Assembly (NCBI GenBank): GCA_007116575.1
Contig: SKIF01000009.1
Location: forward strand, 1 to 60,351
Source: Paracoccaceae bacterium
GTDB lineage: Bacteria; Pseudomonadota; Alphaproteobacteria; Rhodobacterales; Rhodobacteraceae
DNA length: 60,351 bases
Reading direction: 5' to 3'
Of the stretch, positions 37,634-46,965 are shown piece after piece. The notes below the pieces were generated by a model. The model was not told the origin of the DNA, searched no databases, and saw only the letters and a program-made list of their open reading frames with translations. Each line of letters begins with the position of its first letter. The first letter of the stretch is position 1. A program made the translations under genes and the position numbers.

Positions 37634-37801
37634 TCATACGACCTCTGTCTGATCAGATCGTTCACATGCGGGGCATGAGAGCAGTTCGGAGAACGCCACC
37701 ACAAGCTGCCCTCGATACGTGAACTCGCGGTTCGAGGGCGCTTTGCTGACACCGCAAAACTGGCAGCCGGATGGCGTATCAGACCCCGTAGAGCCCCTCA
37801 T
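37634..37801 (-). pseudogene. Fragment with YgiT-like zinc-finger pattern downstream of prs
   Basis: Between nfeD and prs a short minus-strand frame reads SGCQFCGVSKAPSNREFTYR, then a hydrophobic strand and SCPACERSD before a stop. Two CxxC pairs 26 residues apart with a TYRG-type strand between them resemble the zinc-binding N-terminus of YgiT/MqsA antitoxins. There is no convincing start or Shine-Dalgarno; the nearest ATG (37801) lies within the end of prs. No DNA-binding half or toxin gene follows. It may be a remnant or a small coupled protein. Similarity is by pattern only. Confidence 0.35.
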
Positions 37802-38795
37802 AAATCGGCATAAGCGTCTCGGTGTCAAAGAGCGACGAAACCGAGGTGCCTTTCCAGGTGTTCAGGATGCCCTGCGCGAACATCGGCGCACTTGGCACGA
37901 TGCGGATATTCTCGGCCGCCTTCACCGCCTCCGTAGGTGCGATGGAATCGGTAATGACCAGTGATTTCATCACCGAATTGGTGATCCGCTCGACCGCAGG
38001 GCCGGACAGAACACCATGCGTGATGTAGCTGTGCACCTCGACCGCCCCGGCCTCGATCAGCACTTCGGCGGCCTTGCACAGCGTCCCGGCGGTGTCGCAG
38101 ATGTCATCGACGATGATACAGGTCTTGCCTGACACATCGCCGATCACGGTCATCTCGGCAATCTCGCCTGGTTTCTCGCGGCGCTTGTCCACAATGGCAA
38201 GCGCGCAGCCGATCCGCTTGGCCAGCTCCCGCGCCCGCGCCACGCCGCCGACATCGGGCGAAACCACGACCACATCCTGCAGCCGCCCGTTGAAATGGTG
38301 CATCACGTCCAGCGCGAAGATCGGTGCGGCGTAGAGGTTGTCCACCGGAATGTCGAAGAAACCCTGAATCTGGGCCGCGTGCAGATCGAGCGTCAGGATA
38401 CGCTCGATTCCGGCCTGAGTGATCATGTTGGCCACCAGCTTGGCCGAGATGGGCGTGCGCGCCTTGGTGCGCCGGTCCTGCCGCGCATAGCCGAAATAGG
38501 GAATCACTGCCGTGATCCGTGCCGCCGACGAGCGTTTGAGCGCATCGGCGATGATCAGGAGTTCCATCAGATGGTCATTGGCCGGTTTCGAGGTGGACTG
38601 GACGATGAACATGTCCTCGCCGCGGACATTCTCGAACACCTCGACGAAGACCTCGCCATCGTTGAACCGCTCGACCCGCGCATCGACAAGGCTGACCGAC
38701 ATGCCGCGGTGCAGGCTCATGCGCCGGGCGATGGCCTTTGCCAGCGGCTGATTGGCATTTCCGGCGATCAGTTTGGGTTCGGAGCGATCGATCAT
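37779..38795 (-). CDS. prs: Ribose-phosphate pyrophosphokinase
   Basis: Makes PRPP from ribose-5-phosphate and ATP for nucleotide, His and Trp synthesis. The 338-residue protein has the N-terminal pattern [19 protein letters not shown], the catalytic loop KRREKPGE, and the PRPP-binding loop [12 protein letters not shown]. The flag region YGYARQDRR is typical. ATG 38795 (MIDRSEPK) is preferred to a GTG twelve codons upstream. It is divergent from the HCCA isomerase gene. Confidence 0.96.
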   Translation of the reverse strand: MIDRSEPKLIAGNANQPLAKAIARRMSLHRGMSVSLVDARVERFNDGEVFVEVFENVRGEDMFIVQSTSKPANDHLMELLIIADALKRSSAARITAVIPYFGYARQDRRTKARTPISAKLVANMITQAGIERILTLDLHAAQIQGFFDIPVDNLYAAPIFALDVMHHFNGRLQDVVVVSPDVGGVARARELAKRIGCALAIVDKRREKPGEIAEMTVIGDVSGKTCIIVDDICDTAGTLCKAAEVLIEAGAVEVHSYITHGVLSGPAVERITNSVMKSLVITDSIAPTEAVKAAENIRIVPSAPMFAQGILNTWKGTSVSSLFDTETLMPIYEGLYGV

Positions 38796-38887
38796 CTGCA
38801 GTGAGTCCCTGGCATTGCGCAACGTTGACACCGCTTATCACCCCGTTACGGTCTTGCAAACCATTCCACTGGCCTGAAGGACACCCC

Positions 38888-39484
38888 ATGGCGCATATCG
38901 ATTATTATCTCAGCCCGATCTCGCCCTGGACACATCTGGCCGGGCAACGCCCCGCCCGGATTGCCGAGGCCGTTGGGGCCAGCATCCGCTACAAGCCAGT
39001 TGATCCGCAGGCCCTGTTCGCGCGCACCGGTGGCAAATCGCTGGCCGAACGGCACGAGAGCCGACAAGCCTATCGGCTGCAGGAACTTGAGCGCTGGGCG
39101 CGCAGGCTCGATGTGGCCCTGAACCTGCGCCCGGCCTTCTTTCCGACCAACCCCGCCCCGGCTGCCTATGCCATCATCGCCGCGCAAGAAGCGGGCGGCG
39201 GCGATCTGGCGGGGCTGGTACAGGCACTGACCCGCGCCTGCTGGGAAGAAGACCGCAACATCGCCGAGGATGACGTGATCCGTGACTGCCTGAGCGCAAA
39301 CGGTTTCGATACCGGCCTTGCTTTCAGCGGTATGCTGCAGGGGGCCGAGATCTATAGCCGCAATCTGGATGAGGCCGTGCTGGCAGGCGTGTTCGGCGTG
39401 CCGTTCTTCGTGACGGGCGAGGCGCGGTTCTGGGGACAGGACCGGCTTGATTTCCTGGCCGAGGAACTGGGCGTCAGCGCGTGA
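38888..39484 (+). CDS. 2-Hydroxychromene-2-carboxylate isomerase family protein
   Basis: A 198-residue kappa-class GST-like thioredoxin-fold protein with a Ser in the active-site position (YYLSPISPWTHLAG) instead of a CxxC, and the loop GVFGVPFFVTGEARFWGQDRLDFL. Family members isomerise hydroxychromene carboxylates in aromatic degradation or conjugate glutathione; the native substrate here is unknown. Its stop overlaps the next gene (GTGA), which encodes a hydrolase, so the pair is coupled. No aromatic-degradation genes are nearby. Confidence 0.88.
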   Translation: MAHIDYYLSPISPWTHLAGQRPARIAEAVGASIRYKPVDPQALFARTGGKSLAERHESRQAYRLQELERWARRLDVALNLRPAFFPTNPAPAAYAIIAAQEAGGGDLAGLVQALTRACWEEDRNIAEDDVIRDCLSANGFDTGLAFSGMLQGAEIYSRNLDEAVLAGVFGVPFFVTGEARFWGQDRLDFLAEELGVSA

Positions 39485-40263
39485 TTGCCGCCTATGACTG
39501 GGGCGAGGCCGGAACACCCGCGCTGATGCTGCACTGCATGTTGGGACGCGCGGAGACCTGGACGGGCCTCATGGGCGCACTGCAGACCCCGCTTGTCGCG
39601 CGCGGCTTCGATCTGCCGGGGCATGGCCGCTCGTCCCCCTGGGACGGCACAGAGGATCTGCACGCGCACTGCACGGCGCTTGCGCAGGCCGAGTGCCCGC
39701 CTGACGCTGTGGTGATTGGGCATTCCTTCGGGGCGACGCTCGGGCTGCGGCTCGCACTGGAAGGGCGCCGCGCACTGCGCGCGCTGGTGCTGATCGAGCC
39801 CGTGCTGTTCGCCGCCGCGCGCGGCAGCCCGGAAGCAAAGGCACAGGAACCACATGACGCGACCTTGGCCAGTGCTTTCGCCACCGGAGATCTTGCGCGG
39901 GCCGCACGCAGCTTTCTGGCGCAATGGGGCGTGGGTCCGTCGTTTGAGGCGCTGCCGCCCGACCAGAAGGCGCGCGTCCTCGCGCGAATGCCCATGATCC
40001 GCGCGACCGCCCCGGTACTGAATGACGACACCGCCGGACTGTTGCGCCCCGGTGGCCTGGAGGGGCTGGACCTCCCTGTGCTGCTGCTGCGCGGCACGGA
40101 CTCGCCTGCTGTGACCGGGGCTATCAACCGGGCGCTGACCGCCCGCCTGCCCCGCGCCGAGACGGACGAGATTGCCGGAGCCGGGCATATGGCCCCGCTG
40201 ACCCACATGCGCGAGACGGCCAGCCGGATCGACAGGTTTCTGGCCGCCTTGCCCACAGCGTAA
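39481..40263 (+). CDS. Alpha/beta-fold hydrolase
   Basis: A 260-residue alpha/beta hydrolase starting with GTG that overlaps the isomerase stop. The nucleophile elbow GHSFG (Ser near residue 83), an oxyanion HC/HGR pattern near the start (LHCMLGRAETW), and the catalytic His in GAGHMAPLTH are visible; the acid is probably Asp in LRGTDSPAV. The substrate is unknown. A bidirectional terminator follows about 95 bases downstream. Confidence 0.85.
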   Translation: MIAAYDWGEAGTPALMLHCMLGRAETWTGLMGALQTPLVARGFDLPGHGRSSPWDGTEDLHAHCTALAQAECPPDAVVIGHSFGATLGLRLALEGRRALRALVLIEPVLFAAARGSPEAKAQEPHDATLASAFATGDLARAARSFLAQWGVGPSFEALPPDQKARVLARMPMIRATAPVLNDDTAGLLRPGGLEGLDLPVLLLRGTDSPAVTGAINRALTARLPRAETDEIAGAGHMAPLTHMRETASRIDRFLAALPTA

Positions 40264-40356
40264 GACCATGTCCCAGCGCACACGCTGGTCGCGCTCTGGG
40301 TATCGCTTTGCAGTAGCTGTGACCCGCTGAGGGGTGACTTTCACCAATCCGCCACG

Positions 40357-40393
40357 AAAAAGCCCCGCGCAGCCAGGACTGCACGAGGCTTTT
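40357..40393. terminator. Bidirectional terminator between hydrolase and DUF6280 genes
   Basis: The arms AAAAGCCCCGCGCAG (40358-40372) and CTGCACGAGGCTTTT (40379-40393) pair over 15 positions with two G-U type mismatches around a 6-base loop. Each strand ends in a T-run, so the hairpin can serve the convergent hydrolase (plus) and DUF6280 gene (minus). Confidence 0.75.
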
Positions 40394-40412
40394 CACATGG
40401 CGCTGAAAAGGC

Positions 40413-40742
40413 TCAGGCCGCTTCGGCTTCTGCCGCTGCTGCGGCGGCGTTACGCCGCTCGCTTTCCTCGCGCGACAGTGCGACGGACGTACGCACGCCC
40501 TTGGCCACGAACTCCATCAGACCCGCAACAACGCGTTCATTGGGGTCGATGCCGGCACAGCTCAGCACTTCGCGACCGTCGCGCGAGCGTGCCCAGCGGG
40601 CAATCTGCTCGGGGCCATTGCCGTATTTCTTGTCATCAGCGATGGCATCATCCAGCGCAGCCAGAACCACGGCCGCAAAAAGCTTGCGCGACCGCGCGCC
40701 CTGCTCATGCGTGAAAGCTGTTCCATCTGCTGCATCAAACAT
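40413..40742 (-). CDS. DUF6280 family protein
   Basis: A 109-residue helical protein with no membrane helix, beginning MFDAADGTAFTHEQGARSRK. The core AALDDAIADDKKYGNGPEQIARWARSRDGREVLSCAGIDPNERVV is highly conserved in Rhodobacteraceae relatives I recall, with an Ala/Glu-rich tail. ATG 40742 follows AAGGA at 7 bases; a start 16 codons upstream is possible. It is divergent from efp. Function is unknown; strong conservation suggests a structural or regulatory role. Confidence 0.72.
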   Translation of the reverse strand: MFDAADGTAFTHEQGARSRKLFAAVVLAALDDAIADDKKYGNGPEQIARWARSRDGREVLSCAGIDPNERVVAGLMEFVAKGVRTSVALSREESERRNAAAAAAEAEAA

Positions 40743-40767
40743 CTTAGGTTCCTTTGTTCTTGCGTCT

Positions 40768-40816
40768 ACCGCGTATTCTTGCTCTTGCATCTGCCGCGAG
40801 GGACTGAATACGCGGT
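40768..40816. promoter_or_regulatory. 11-base inverted repeat between DUF6280 and efp genes
   Basis: ACCGCGTATTC (40768-40778) and GAATACGCGGT (40806-40816) are perfect inverted copies with a 27-base spacer. They lie in the promoter region of the DUF6280 gene, about 25-75 bases from its ATG and 155 or more upstream of efp. They may bind a dimeric regulator at two sites or form a stem. Confidence 0.45.
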
Positions 40817-40971
40817 TTGCCCCTTGATTCGCTACGACAAGATTGCATGGCTGCCATGCGCCAAACGCATACCAGCGGGTTCCCGCACAGAATATCCTGT
40901 CCTTGCACGATGCGCATCCCCGCGATATAGGGACGCTGCTTCCTGCTTCAAGCTCAGCGCAAGGTAATCTC

Positions 40972-41535
40972 ATGCCCAAGATCAATGGTAACGAAATCCG
41001 CCCCGGCAATGTGCTGGAACACGATGGCGGACTATGGGCAGCCGTCAAGGTCGGCCATGTCAAGCCCGGCAAGGGCGGAGCCTTTGCCCAGGTCGAGCTG
41101 AAAAACCTGCGCGACGGGCGCAAACTGAACGAACGGTTCCGCTCGGATGACAAGGTCGAACGCGTGCGGCTGGAACAGAAGGACCAGCAGTTTCTTTATG
41201 AAAGCGACGGTCGCCTGGTCGTGATGGACATGGAGAGCTTCGAGCAGGTCGAACTCGATGCCGAAATTCTGGGCGAGCGGCGGCCTTTCCTGCAAGACGG
41301 CATGACCGTCACGGTCGAATATTACGGGGAAGAGCCGCTCAATGTCGCGCTGCCGCAAAAGGTGATCTGCAAAGTGGTCGAGACCGAGCCAGTGGTGAAG
41401 GGCCAGACTGCGGCCAACAGCTTCAAGCCGGCAGTTCTGGACAATGGCCTGCGCGTTCTGGTGCCGCCCTTTGTCGGGCAGGACGAGGATATCGTCGTCA
41501 ATACCGAGACGTTTGAGTATTCCGAACGCGCCTGA
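40972..41535 (+). CDS. efp: Translation elongation factor P
   Basis: Binds between P and E sites of stalled ribosomes and promotes peptide bond formation at polyproline stretches. The 187-residue protein has the three-barrel EF-P layout, with Lys34 in KPGKGGAF at the tip of domain I, the position modified by lysylation in organisms with EpmAB. The domain III end [15 protein letters not shown] to [12 protein letters not shown] is normal. The start [14 protein letters not shown] follows AAGGTAATCTC. It is divergent from the DUF6280 gene. Confidence 0.97.
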   Translation: MPKINGNEIRPGNVLEHDGGLWAAVKVGHVKPGKGGAFAQVELKNLRDGRKLNERFRSDDKVERVRLEQKDQQFLYESDGRLVVMDMESFEQVELDAEILGERRPFLQDGMTVTVEYYGEEPLNVALPQKVICKVVETEPVVKGQTAANSFKPAVLDNGLRVLVPPFVGQDEDIVVNTETFEYSERA

Positions 41536-41551
41536 GGGCGCATCACTTTTT
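41528..41551 (+). terminator. Possible weak terminator of efp
   Basis: A short GCGCC / GGCGC stem spanning the efp stop is followed six bases later by five T residues on the plus strand. The stem has only five pairs, so the call is weak. Confidence 0.3.
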
Positions 41552-41624
41552 CGCAGACCGCTCTTGCTGCAACGGGCGCTTCTGGCCTAAGCCTGTCGCA
41601 ATCCCTCCACGCGGAGCGACCGGA

Positions 41625-42824
41625 ATGCGCCTGCTGTCTTTAGCCTACGCCCTGATCGTCTTTGCCGCAGGCGCGTCTGCCCGCGAGGGCGAGGTGGATA
41701 TCCGCTGGACCCTTCCTGCCCCCGACGCCAGTGAACTGGTGCTCAGCGTACGAAGCGCGGATGGCACGCCGCTCATGAGCATGCGCGAACCGGTCGCGGA
41801 AGGCGCCACGGAGGCAAGTCTACGCATCCCGCCGCTGACCAGACAAGCGTCCAGCGTGCAAGCGGGCCTGGTCGAGATGGGGCGCGTGGTCGCACAAAGC
41901 CCGTTGAAACCGGTCTCAGCGCGCGAGATCGAAATAAATCTGGAAATGCGGAGCCTGCTGGCGGTGGGGTTCGACGATCACTGGCGTTGCGAAGAAAGCG
42001 ATGCCACGCTGCGGATCACCCGCTTGGAAGATACGCTGCACGCACGGCATGGACAGGACAGCGTTAAGCTTGACGCAGAGGATGCGGAGGACGTCTATTC
42101 CGGCCCGGATGACAGCCGGATCGTCCTGACCGGCAACCAGGCCGAAATCACTCTTGCGGGTCAAGAACACGGCACCTGCCACCCGGCGCTTTTCCCGCCG
42201 ATCATACCGATGCAGATTGTCGCGCTAGACGCCTCCTGGTCAGTCGCGATGGGGCTGGACACTGCGCTTCTGGATCTGCCGGGATTGAGTGAGGACAGTG
42301 TCGCGGCCAGTGGACTTCATGTCCGCGCGCAGCGCGATGGCAATATCCGGATCACCGGGGAGACGCTGTCAATCACACTCACGGATGAACTCTGCCGGGT
42401 GCTGGACGGGATGCTGCCCTGGCCATTTTCAGCGCGGCTGCAGATGGGCCACGGCAGTGACGGCGCACCGGGATGCGCCGGGAACCCGCTTGACCTGCTG
42501 TCCGGGGCCGAATGGCAGGTTCGCAGCATCTATGGTCAGCCGCTGAGCCCGGAAACACCCGTACTGTCGCTGCAGATATCGGGCAGCGAGATCTCGGGCC
42601 GGACGCCGTGCAACCGTTATGTCGGGACGGCGGCAATCGTCGACGGGCAGCTTTCGTTCCGCGAGTTGGGTGCAACCCGGCTGGCCTGTCCGGCAGAGCA
42701 GCGAAATATCGAGGCGCGGTTCCTGGACGCGCTGGAGATCGCCACCGGCTTTGATCTGTGGCGTAATGGGGGGCTGAGCCTGCGCGCGGGTTCCGTTGCT
42801 GTGCTGACCGCGCATCGCGACTGA
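41625..42824 (+). CDS. Second secreted META-domain protein
   Basis: A 399-residue exported protein with a signal peptide (LLSLAYALIVFAAGASA). Its order of segments resembles the protein at 29432: a YscW-like N-terminal beta-sandwich, an MliC-like region around residues 110-200 with paired Cys, an additional segment containing LDASWSVAMGLDTALLDLPG, and a C-terminal META domain (CNRYVGTAAI, ATRLACPAEQRNIEARFL). Identity between the two is low apart from the META core, so they are old paralogues or parallel fusions. Function is unknown; an envelope-stress or lysozyme-inhibitor role is a guess. It lies downstream of efp, convergent with ispG. Confidence 0.7.
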   Translation: MRLLSLAYALIVFAAGASAREGEVDIRWTLPAPDASELVLSVRSADGTPLMSMREPVAEGATEASLRIPPLTRQASSVQAGLVEMGRVVAQSPLKPVSAREIEINLEMRSLLAVGFDDHWRCEESDATLRITRLEDTLHARHGQDSVKLDAEDAEDVYSGPDDSRIVLTGNQAEITLAGQEHGTCHPALFPPIIPMQIVALDASWSVAMGLDTALLDLPGLSEDSVAASGLHVRAQRDGNIRITGETLSITLTDELCRVLDGMLPWPFSARLQMGHGSDGAPGCAGNPLDLLSGAEWQVRSIYGQPLSPETPVLSLQISGSEISGRTPCNRYVGTAAIVDGQLSFRELGATRLACPAEQRNIEARFLDALEIATGFDLWRNGGLSLRAGSVAVLTAHRD

Positions 42825-42832
42825 CAGACCGC

Positions 42833-43963
42833 CTATTCCGCGGCCTGTTCAGCAGGTTGCGCTGTCTCAATCTCGGCGGCCCTTCGTTCGACCTGCTCGA
42901 CGATGTGATCGATCATCTGCTCGTTCGAGAGTTTGTGGCTCTGCTTGCCCGCCAGATAGACCATGCCCGACCCGGCCCCGCCGCCGGTAAAGCCGACATC
43001 GGTCATCAGCGCCTCGCCCGGCCCATTGACCACGCAGCCGATGATCGACAGGCTCATCGGGGTCTTGATATGCGCGAGCCGTTCTTCAAGGATGCTCACG
43101 GTTCTGATCACGTCAAAACCCTGCCGCGCACAGGAGGGGCAGGAGATGATGTTGACTCCCCGGTGCCGCAACCCCAGCGATTTCAGGATCTCGTAGCCGA
43201 TCTTGACCTCTTCAACCGGATCGGCAGAGAGCGAGACGCGGATCGTGTCGCCGATGCCCATCCACAACAGGTTGCCCAGTCCGATGGCGGATTTCACTGT
43301 GCCCGAGATCATGCCACCCGCCTCGGTTATCCCGAGATGGATCGGCGCATCGGTCGCATCGGCCAGCCCCATATAGGCGGCAGAGGCGAGGAACACATCC
43401 GATGCCTTCACGCTGATCTTGAACTCATGGAAATCATTGTCCTGCAGGATGCGGATATGGTCGAGCCCGCTCTCGATCATCGCATCGGGGCAGGGTTCAC
43501 CATATTTTTCCAGCAAATGCCGCTCCAGCGAGCCGGCATTCACCCCGATACGGATCGAGCAGCCATGATCGCGCGCCGCCTTGATCACCTCGCGCACGCG
43601 GGTTGCATCGCCGATATTGCCGGGATTGATGCGCAGGCAGGCAGCCCCGGCTTCGGCGGCTTCGATTGCGCGTTTGTAGTGGAAATGGATATCGGCCACG
43701 ATCGGCACCGGGCTTTCGCGCACCACCTCGCGCAGCGCGTGGGAGGCCGCTTGATCGGGCACCGAGACGCGGACGATATCGGCCCCGGCCTCGGCACAGG
43801 CCAGAACCTGCGCGATGGTAGCGGGCGCATCGCCTGAATCCGTATTGGTCATGGTCTGGACCGAGATCGGCGCATCCCCCCCGACCGGGACCGAGCCGAC
43901 CATGATCCGGCGCGACTTGCGCCGTGTGATATTCCGCCAGGGCCGAATGTGATTATGGTCCAT
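42833..43963 (-). CDS. ispG: 4-Hydroxy-3-methylbut-2-enyl diphosphate synthase
   Basis: Iron-sulfur enzyme of the MEP isoprenoid pathway. The 376-residue protein has the TIM-barrel start [16 protein letters not shown] and the C-terminal domain with the [4Fe-4S] ligands: CPSCARQ and GCVVNGPGE (three Cys). ATG 43963 (MDHNHIRPW) is preceded by AGGACAG, and the longer in-frame N-terminus is not conserved. It is downstream of rodZ but beyond a clear terminator, so it should have its own promoter. Confidence 0.96.
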   Translation of the reverse strand: MDHNHIRPWRNITRRKSRRIMVGSVPVGGDAPISVQTMTNTDSGDAPATIAQVLACAEAGADIVRVSVPDQAASHALREVVRESPVPIVADIHFHYKRAIEAAEAGAACLRINPGNIGDATRVREVIKAARDHGCSIRIGVNAGSLERHLLEKYGEPCPDAMIESGLDHIRILQDNDFHEFKISVKASDVFLASAAYMGLADATDAPIHLGITEAGGMISGTVKSAIGLGNLLWMGIGDTIRVSLSADPVEEVKIGYEILKSLGLRHRGVNIISCPSCARQGFDVIRTVSILEERLAHIKTPMSLSIIGCVVNGPGEALMTDVGFTGGGAGSGMVYLAGKQSHKLSNEQMIDHIVEQVERRAAEIETAQPAEQAAE

Positions 43964-44050
43964 CTGTCCTGACACCTTCTGTCCTGCTGTCTGGACATAA
44001 GGATAAGCCAAACCCTTGGCAGCGGCAACGGGCGCACCTGCACGCGGCAC

Positions 44051-44082
44051 GAAAAAGCCCGCACAACTGCGGTGCGGGCTTT
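44051..44082 (-). terminator. Rho-independent terminator of the rodZ-like gene
   Basis: On the minus strand AAAGCCCGCAC pairs perfectly (11 bases) with GTGCGGGCTTT around a 7-base loop and runs into TTTTT. It lies 26 bases beyond the rodZ stop, and on the plus strand it faces the ispG upstream region. Confidence 0.85.
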
Positions 44083-44107
44083 GGACGCTGCTGTTACGCG
44101 CGTGAAC

Positions 44108-45337
44108 CTAGTTGTCGGTTCCGGCCATGGCGACGAAGGTCTGCAGGTCTTGGTCAGAACTCAGATCTGCCTCGGCAAATCGTTCGGTGACGGCCTCAGC
44201 CGAGAGTGCAACCTGATCGACCACCTGCGCGCCCGGTGCAGTCGGGCCGAAGGGCACGCCATCGACCAGCATATAGACAGAGCCCGAATTGCCTGCACGA
44301 AGTGTCGGCGCGGTTTCGGTCTGCGGGACGACATAGCGTTCGCCCGCATCCAGCACTTTTTCGAACAGCACCGTACCATCGGCCCCGCGCACGCGAATCC
44401 AGCTTGGCCGGACGGCCAGCAGCTCGAGTTTCGGCGGGCCATCACCGGTCACGCGCACCGTACCGGGCATGTCGACCCCTTCTTCGGCCTCGGACAGCGC
44501 CATCTCGATGGCCGAACGGATCGGATCGCCATCATTGTCGACCATCTCGTTGCGCGGATTGATCGCAGCGATGGGGCCATCACGCGAAACCACAACCGGC
44601 GCATCCAACGCCTCGGGCCGGTAGTCGCGCACCACACCATGCGCCAATGACACGGAGTCCTCGCGCTCCTGCCCCACACGCAGTGCAGGCTCTTCGGCCA
44701 CACCCATCCGTGGGCTGGCCCCCGCGATGACCGGGTCAAGCTCTGCCAGCACCTCGGGCGGCTGATCGGCCGGGGCGAGATTGACGCGCTGCACCTCGCG
44801 CAGCACCGTCCAGCCACCAAAGGCAATGCCCGCTGTCAGCAAGAGCATGACTGCAATCGAGCCGATTGCCACCGGATCTACGCGCTGCCAGATCGGGTCC
44901 GGGTCGGATGCCATCTTGGTCCTTGCAAGCAAGCCTTGCGAAAACTCGCCATTGGTCGGCGAAGCGACCACGGGACCATTGCCGGAGCCAAGCCCGCCAC
45001 TGCGAGTCAACTCGGGCGAAATGCTGAAATTCGTTTCCGCGCAGAATTTCGCGTAGCACCAATCCGGGTCCATCCCCAGATAGCGCGCATATGAGCGCAC
45101 ATAGCCCGCGACAAAACTCGTCGCCTCGAATGCCGAAAGATCACCTGCTTCGATCGCCGCGATATAGGTTGCCCGTATATGCAATTCGCGCTGAACATCG
45201 AGCAGCGACTTGCCCAAAGTCGCCCGTTCCCCGCGCATGAGGTCGCCAAGGCTGACTTCGAACTCGTCGAAGCCAATGGTCCCTTCCGGAACCTGCTCCC
45301 TGTCCTCATCCTTGGGCTTACCGCCAAACCATTTCAT
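44108..45337 (-). CDS. RodZ-like helix-turn-helix membrane protein
   Basis: A 409-residue protein with an N-terminal HTH_25 (GDLMRGERATLGKSLLDVQRELHIRATYIAAIE, residues about 30-75), GYVRSYARYLGMD, one membrane helix near residue 160 (PVAIGSIAVMLLLTAGIAFGGW), and a periplasmic DUF4115-like beta domain (WIRVRGADGTVLFEKVLDAGERYVVP). RodZ proteins link MreB to cell-wall synthesis. ATG 45337 follows AAGGGG; a GTG twelve codons upstream also has a plausible ribosome site. It is followed by a terminator, then ispG. Confidence 0.85.
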   Translation of the reverse strand: MKWFGGKPKDEDREQVPEGTIGFDEFEVSLGDLMRGERATLGKSLLDVQRELHIRATYIAAIEAGDLSAFEATSFVAGYVRSYARYLGMDPDWCYAKFCAETNFSISPELTRSGGLGSGNGPVVASPTNGEFSQGLLARTKMASDPDPIWQRVDPVAIGSIAVMLLLTAGIAFGGWTVLREVQRVNLAPADQPPEVLAELDPVIAGASPRMGVAEEPALRVGQEREDSVSLAHGVVRDYRPEALDAPVVVSRDGPIAAINPRNEMVDNDGDPIRSAIEMALSEAEEGVDMPGTVRVTGDGPPKLELLAVRPSWIRVRGADGTVLFEKVLDAGERYVVPQTETAPTLRAGNSGSVYMLVDGVPFGPTAPGAQVVDQVALSAEAVTERFAEADLSSDQDLQTFVAMAGTDN

Positions 45338-45463
45338 TGCCCGCCCCTTGAGACCGCCTATTGATTGCGTCACCCGCTCTCTCCACGCGTGCAGCTTTTA
45401 AATCTGCATCGCGCACAGCCGCATTATATTGAAAATAACAGCGATTTGAAGCGTTAACAGCGG

Positions 45464-46687
45464 TCAGGCCGAAATTTCGGCACGATTTAGCGCACAATGC
45501 GACCACAAACCGTCCATTGCGCGCACAAGATCATCGATCATGCGCGGGTTGTGTACGGGTGAGGGCGTGAAACGCAATCGCTCCGTTCCGCGCGGAACGG
45601 TCGGGAAGTTGATCGGCTGGACATAGATGCCGTGCTGGTCAAGCAGCATGTCCGAGATATGCTTGCAATGCACCGGATCGCCAACATGCACCGGAACGAT
45701 ATGGCTGCCATGATCGATGATCGGCAGCCCCAGGCCACGCAGCCGCAGCTTGAGAATACGCGCGTGTTCCTGCTGCTTGTCGCGCAGATATTGGCCGGTT
45801 TTCAGATAGTTGACCGAAGCGGCAGCCCCCGCCGCCACCGCTGGCGGCAATGAGGTGGTGAAGATGAAACCGGGCGCGTAGGAACGCACCGCGTCACACA
45901 TTTTCGCCGAGGCCGCGATATAGCCGCCCATGACACCATAAGCTTTGGCCAAGGTGCCGTTGATGATGTCGATCCGCCCCATCAGGCCATCGCGTTCGGC
46001 CACGCCCGCACCGCGGGGGCCGTACATGCCGACGGCATGGACCTCGTCGATATAGGTCAGCGCGCCGAATTCATCGGCCAGATCACAAATCTCGGCAATC
46101 GGCCCGAAATCGCCATCCATCGAGTAAATCGACTCAAAAGCGATGAGTTTCGGTGCCGCCGGATCATCGGCTGCCATCAATTCGCGCAGATGCGCGACAT
46201 CATTATGCCGGAAAATCCGCTTTGCCCCACCATTGCGCCGGACCCCCTCGATCATCGAGGCATGATTGAGTGCATCGGAATAAATTATCAGCCCCGGAAA
46301 CAGTTTTGGCAGGGTCGAGAGCGTGGCATCATTGGCGATATAGGCCGAGGTGAAGATCAGGGCCGCCTCTTTCTGGTGCAGATCGGCCAAGGCCGTTTCC
46401 AGCCGTTTATGATACACTGTCGTGCCCGAGATATTCCGCGTGCCGCCCGAGCCCGCACCGGTGGCATCGAGCGCCTCATGCATCGCCTGCAGCACAACAG
46501 GGTTCTGGCCCATGCCGAGGTAATCATTGCCGCACCAGACCACAATCTCGCTCTGACGGCCGTCCGGGCGCGTCCAGAGCGCATGCGGGAACTGCCCCTT
46601 GCGGCGTTCGATATCGATAAAGGTGCGATAGCGACCTTCCTCGTGCAAACGGTTCAGGGCGGTATCGAGTGCAGCAGTATAGTCCAA
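45464..46687 (-). CDS. hemA: 5-Aminolevulinate synthase
   Basis: PLP enzyme condensing glycine with succinyl-CoA to 5-aminolevulinate, the first step of haem, bacteriochlorophyll and vitamin B12 synthesis in alphaproteobacteria. The 407-residue protein has the ALAS signatures [48 protein letters not shown] and [12 protein letters not shown] with the PLP-binding Lys. Its upstream region holds an FNR-type site. The cobalamin genes cobS and cobT in the same window use tetrapyrrole derived from this enzyme. Confidence 0.97.
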   Translation of the reverse strand: MDYTAALDTALNRLHEEGRYRTFIDIERRKGQFPHALWTRPDGRQSEIVVWCGNDYLGMGQNPVVLQAMHEALDATGAGSGGTRNISGTTVYHKRLETALADLHQKEAALIFTSAYIANDATLSTLPKLFPGLIIYSDALNHASMIEGVRRNGGAKRIFRHNDVAHLRELMAADDPAAPKLIAFESIYSMDGDFGPIAEICDLADEFGALTYIDEVHAVGMYGPRGAGVAERDGLMGRIDIINGTLAKAYGVMGGYIAASAKMCDAVRSYAPGFIFTTSLPPAVAAGAAASVNYLKTGQYLRDKQQEHARILKLRLRGLGLPIIDHGSHIVPVHVGDPVHCKHISDMLLDQHGIYVQPINFPTVPRGTERLRFTPSPVHNPRMIDDLVRAMDGLWSHCALNRAEISA

Positions 46688-46804
46688 GACCCTCTCCTCA
46701 ATAGTCAGCGGGTAGCCCCATGAGTATTTTTACCTTCCCCAGTCACAAAACGCAAAGCAAGGCGCGGTATGGCTACGGATATCAGCCCATCTTTCGGGCA
46801 CGCC

Positions 46805-46818
46805 ATGACTTAGATCAA
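46805..46818 (-). promoter_or_regulatory. FNR/FnrL-type box upstream of hemA
   Basis: On the hemA strand the sequence TTGAT-CTAA-GTCAT matches TTGAT-N4-ATCAA at 8 of 10 positions, including the whole first half-site. It is centred about 125 bases upstream of the hemA start. Oxygen-responsive FnrL control of hemA is known in Rhodobacter sphaeroides. Confidence 0.5.
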
Positions 46819-46965
46819 TTCTACAAACAGCTTATGGCATGAAACGCCACGCGACCCCTTGTCGCGACCCTGGCAAACGGGTGTTTCCAACATGCCTTGT
46901 GGAAGTCCGACGCTGTACGGTCCCGAATCCAGGTCTCGCACGGCCAAACGGGCCGAATCGCGGGT

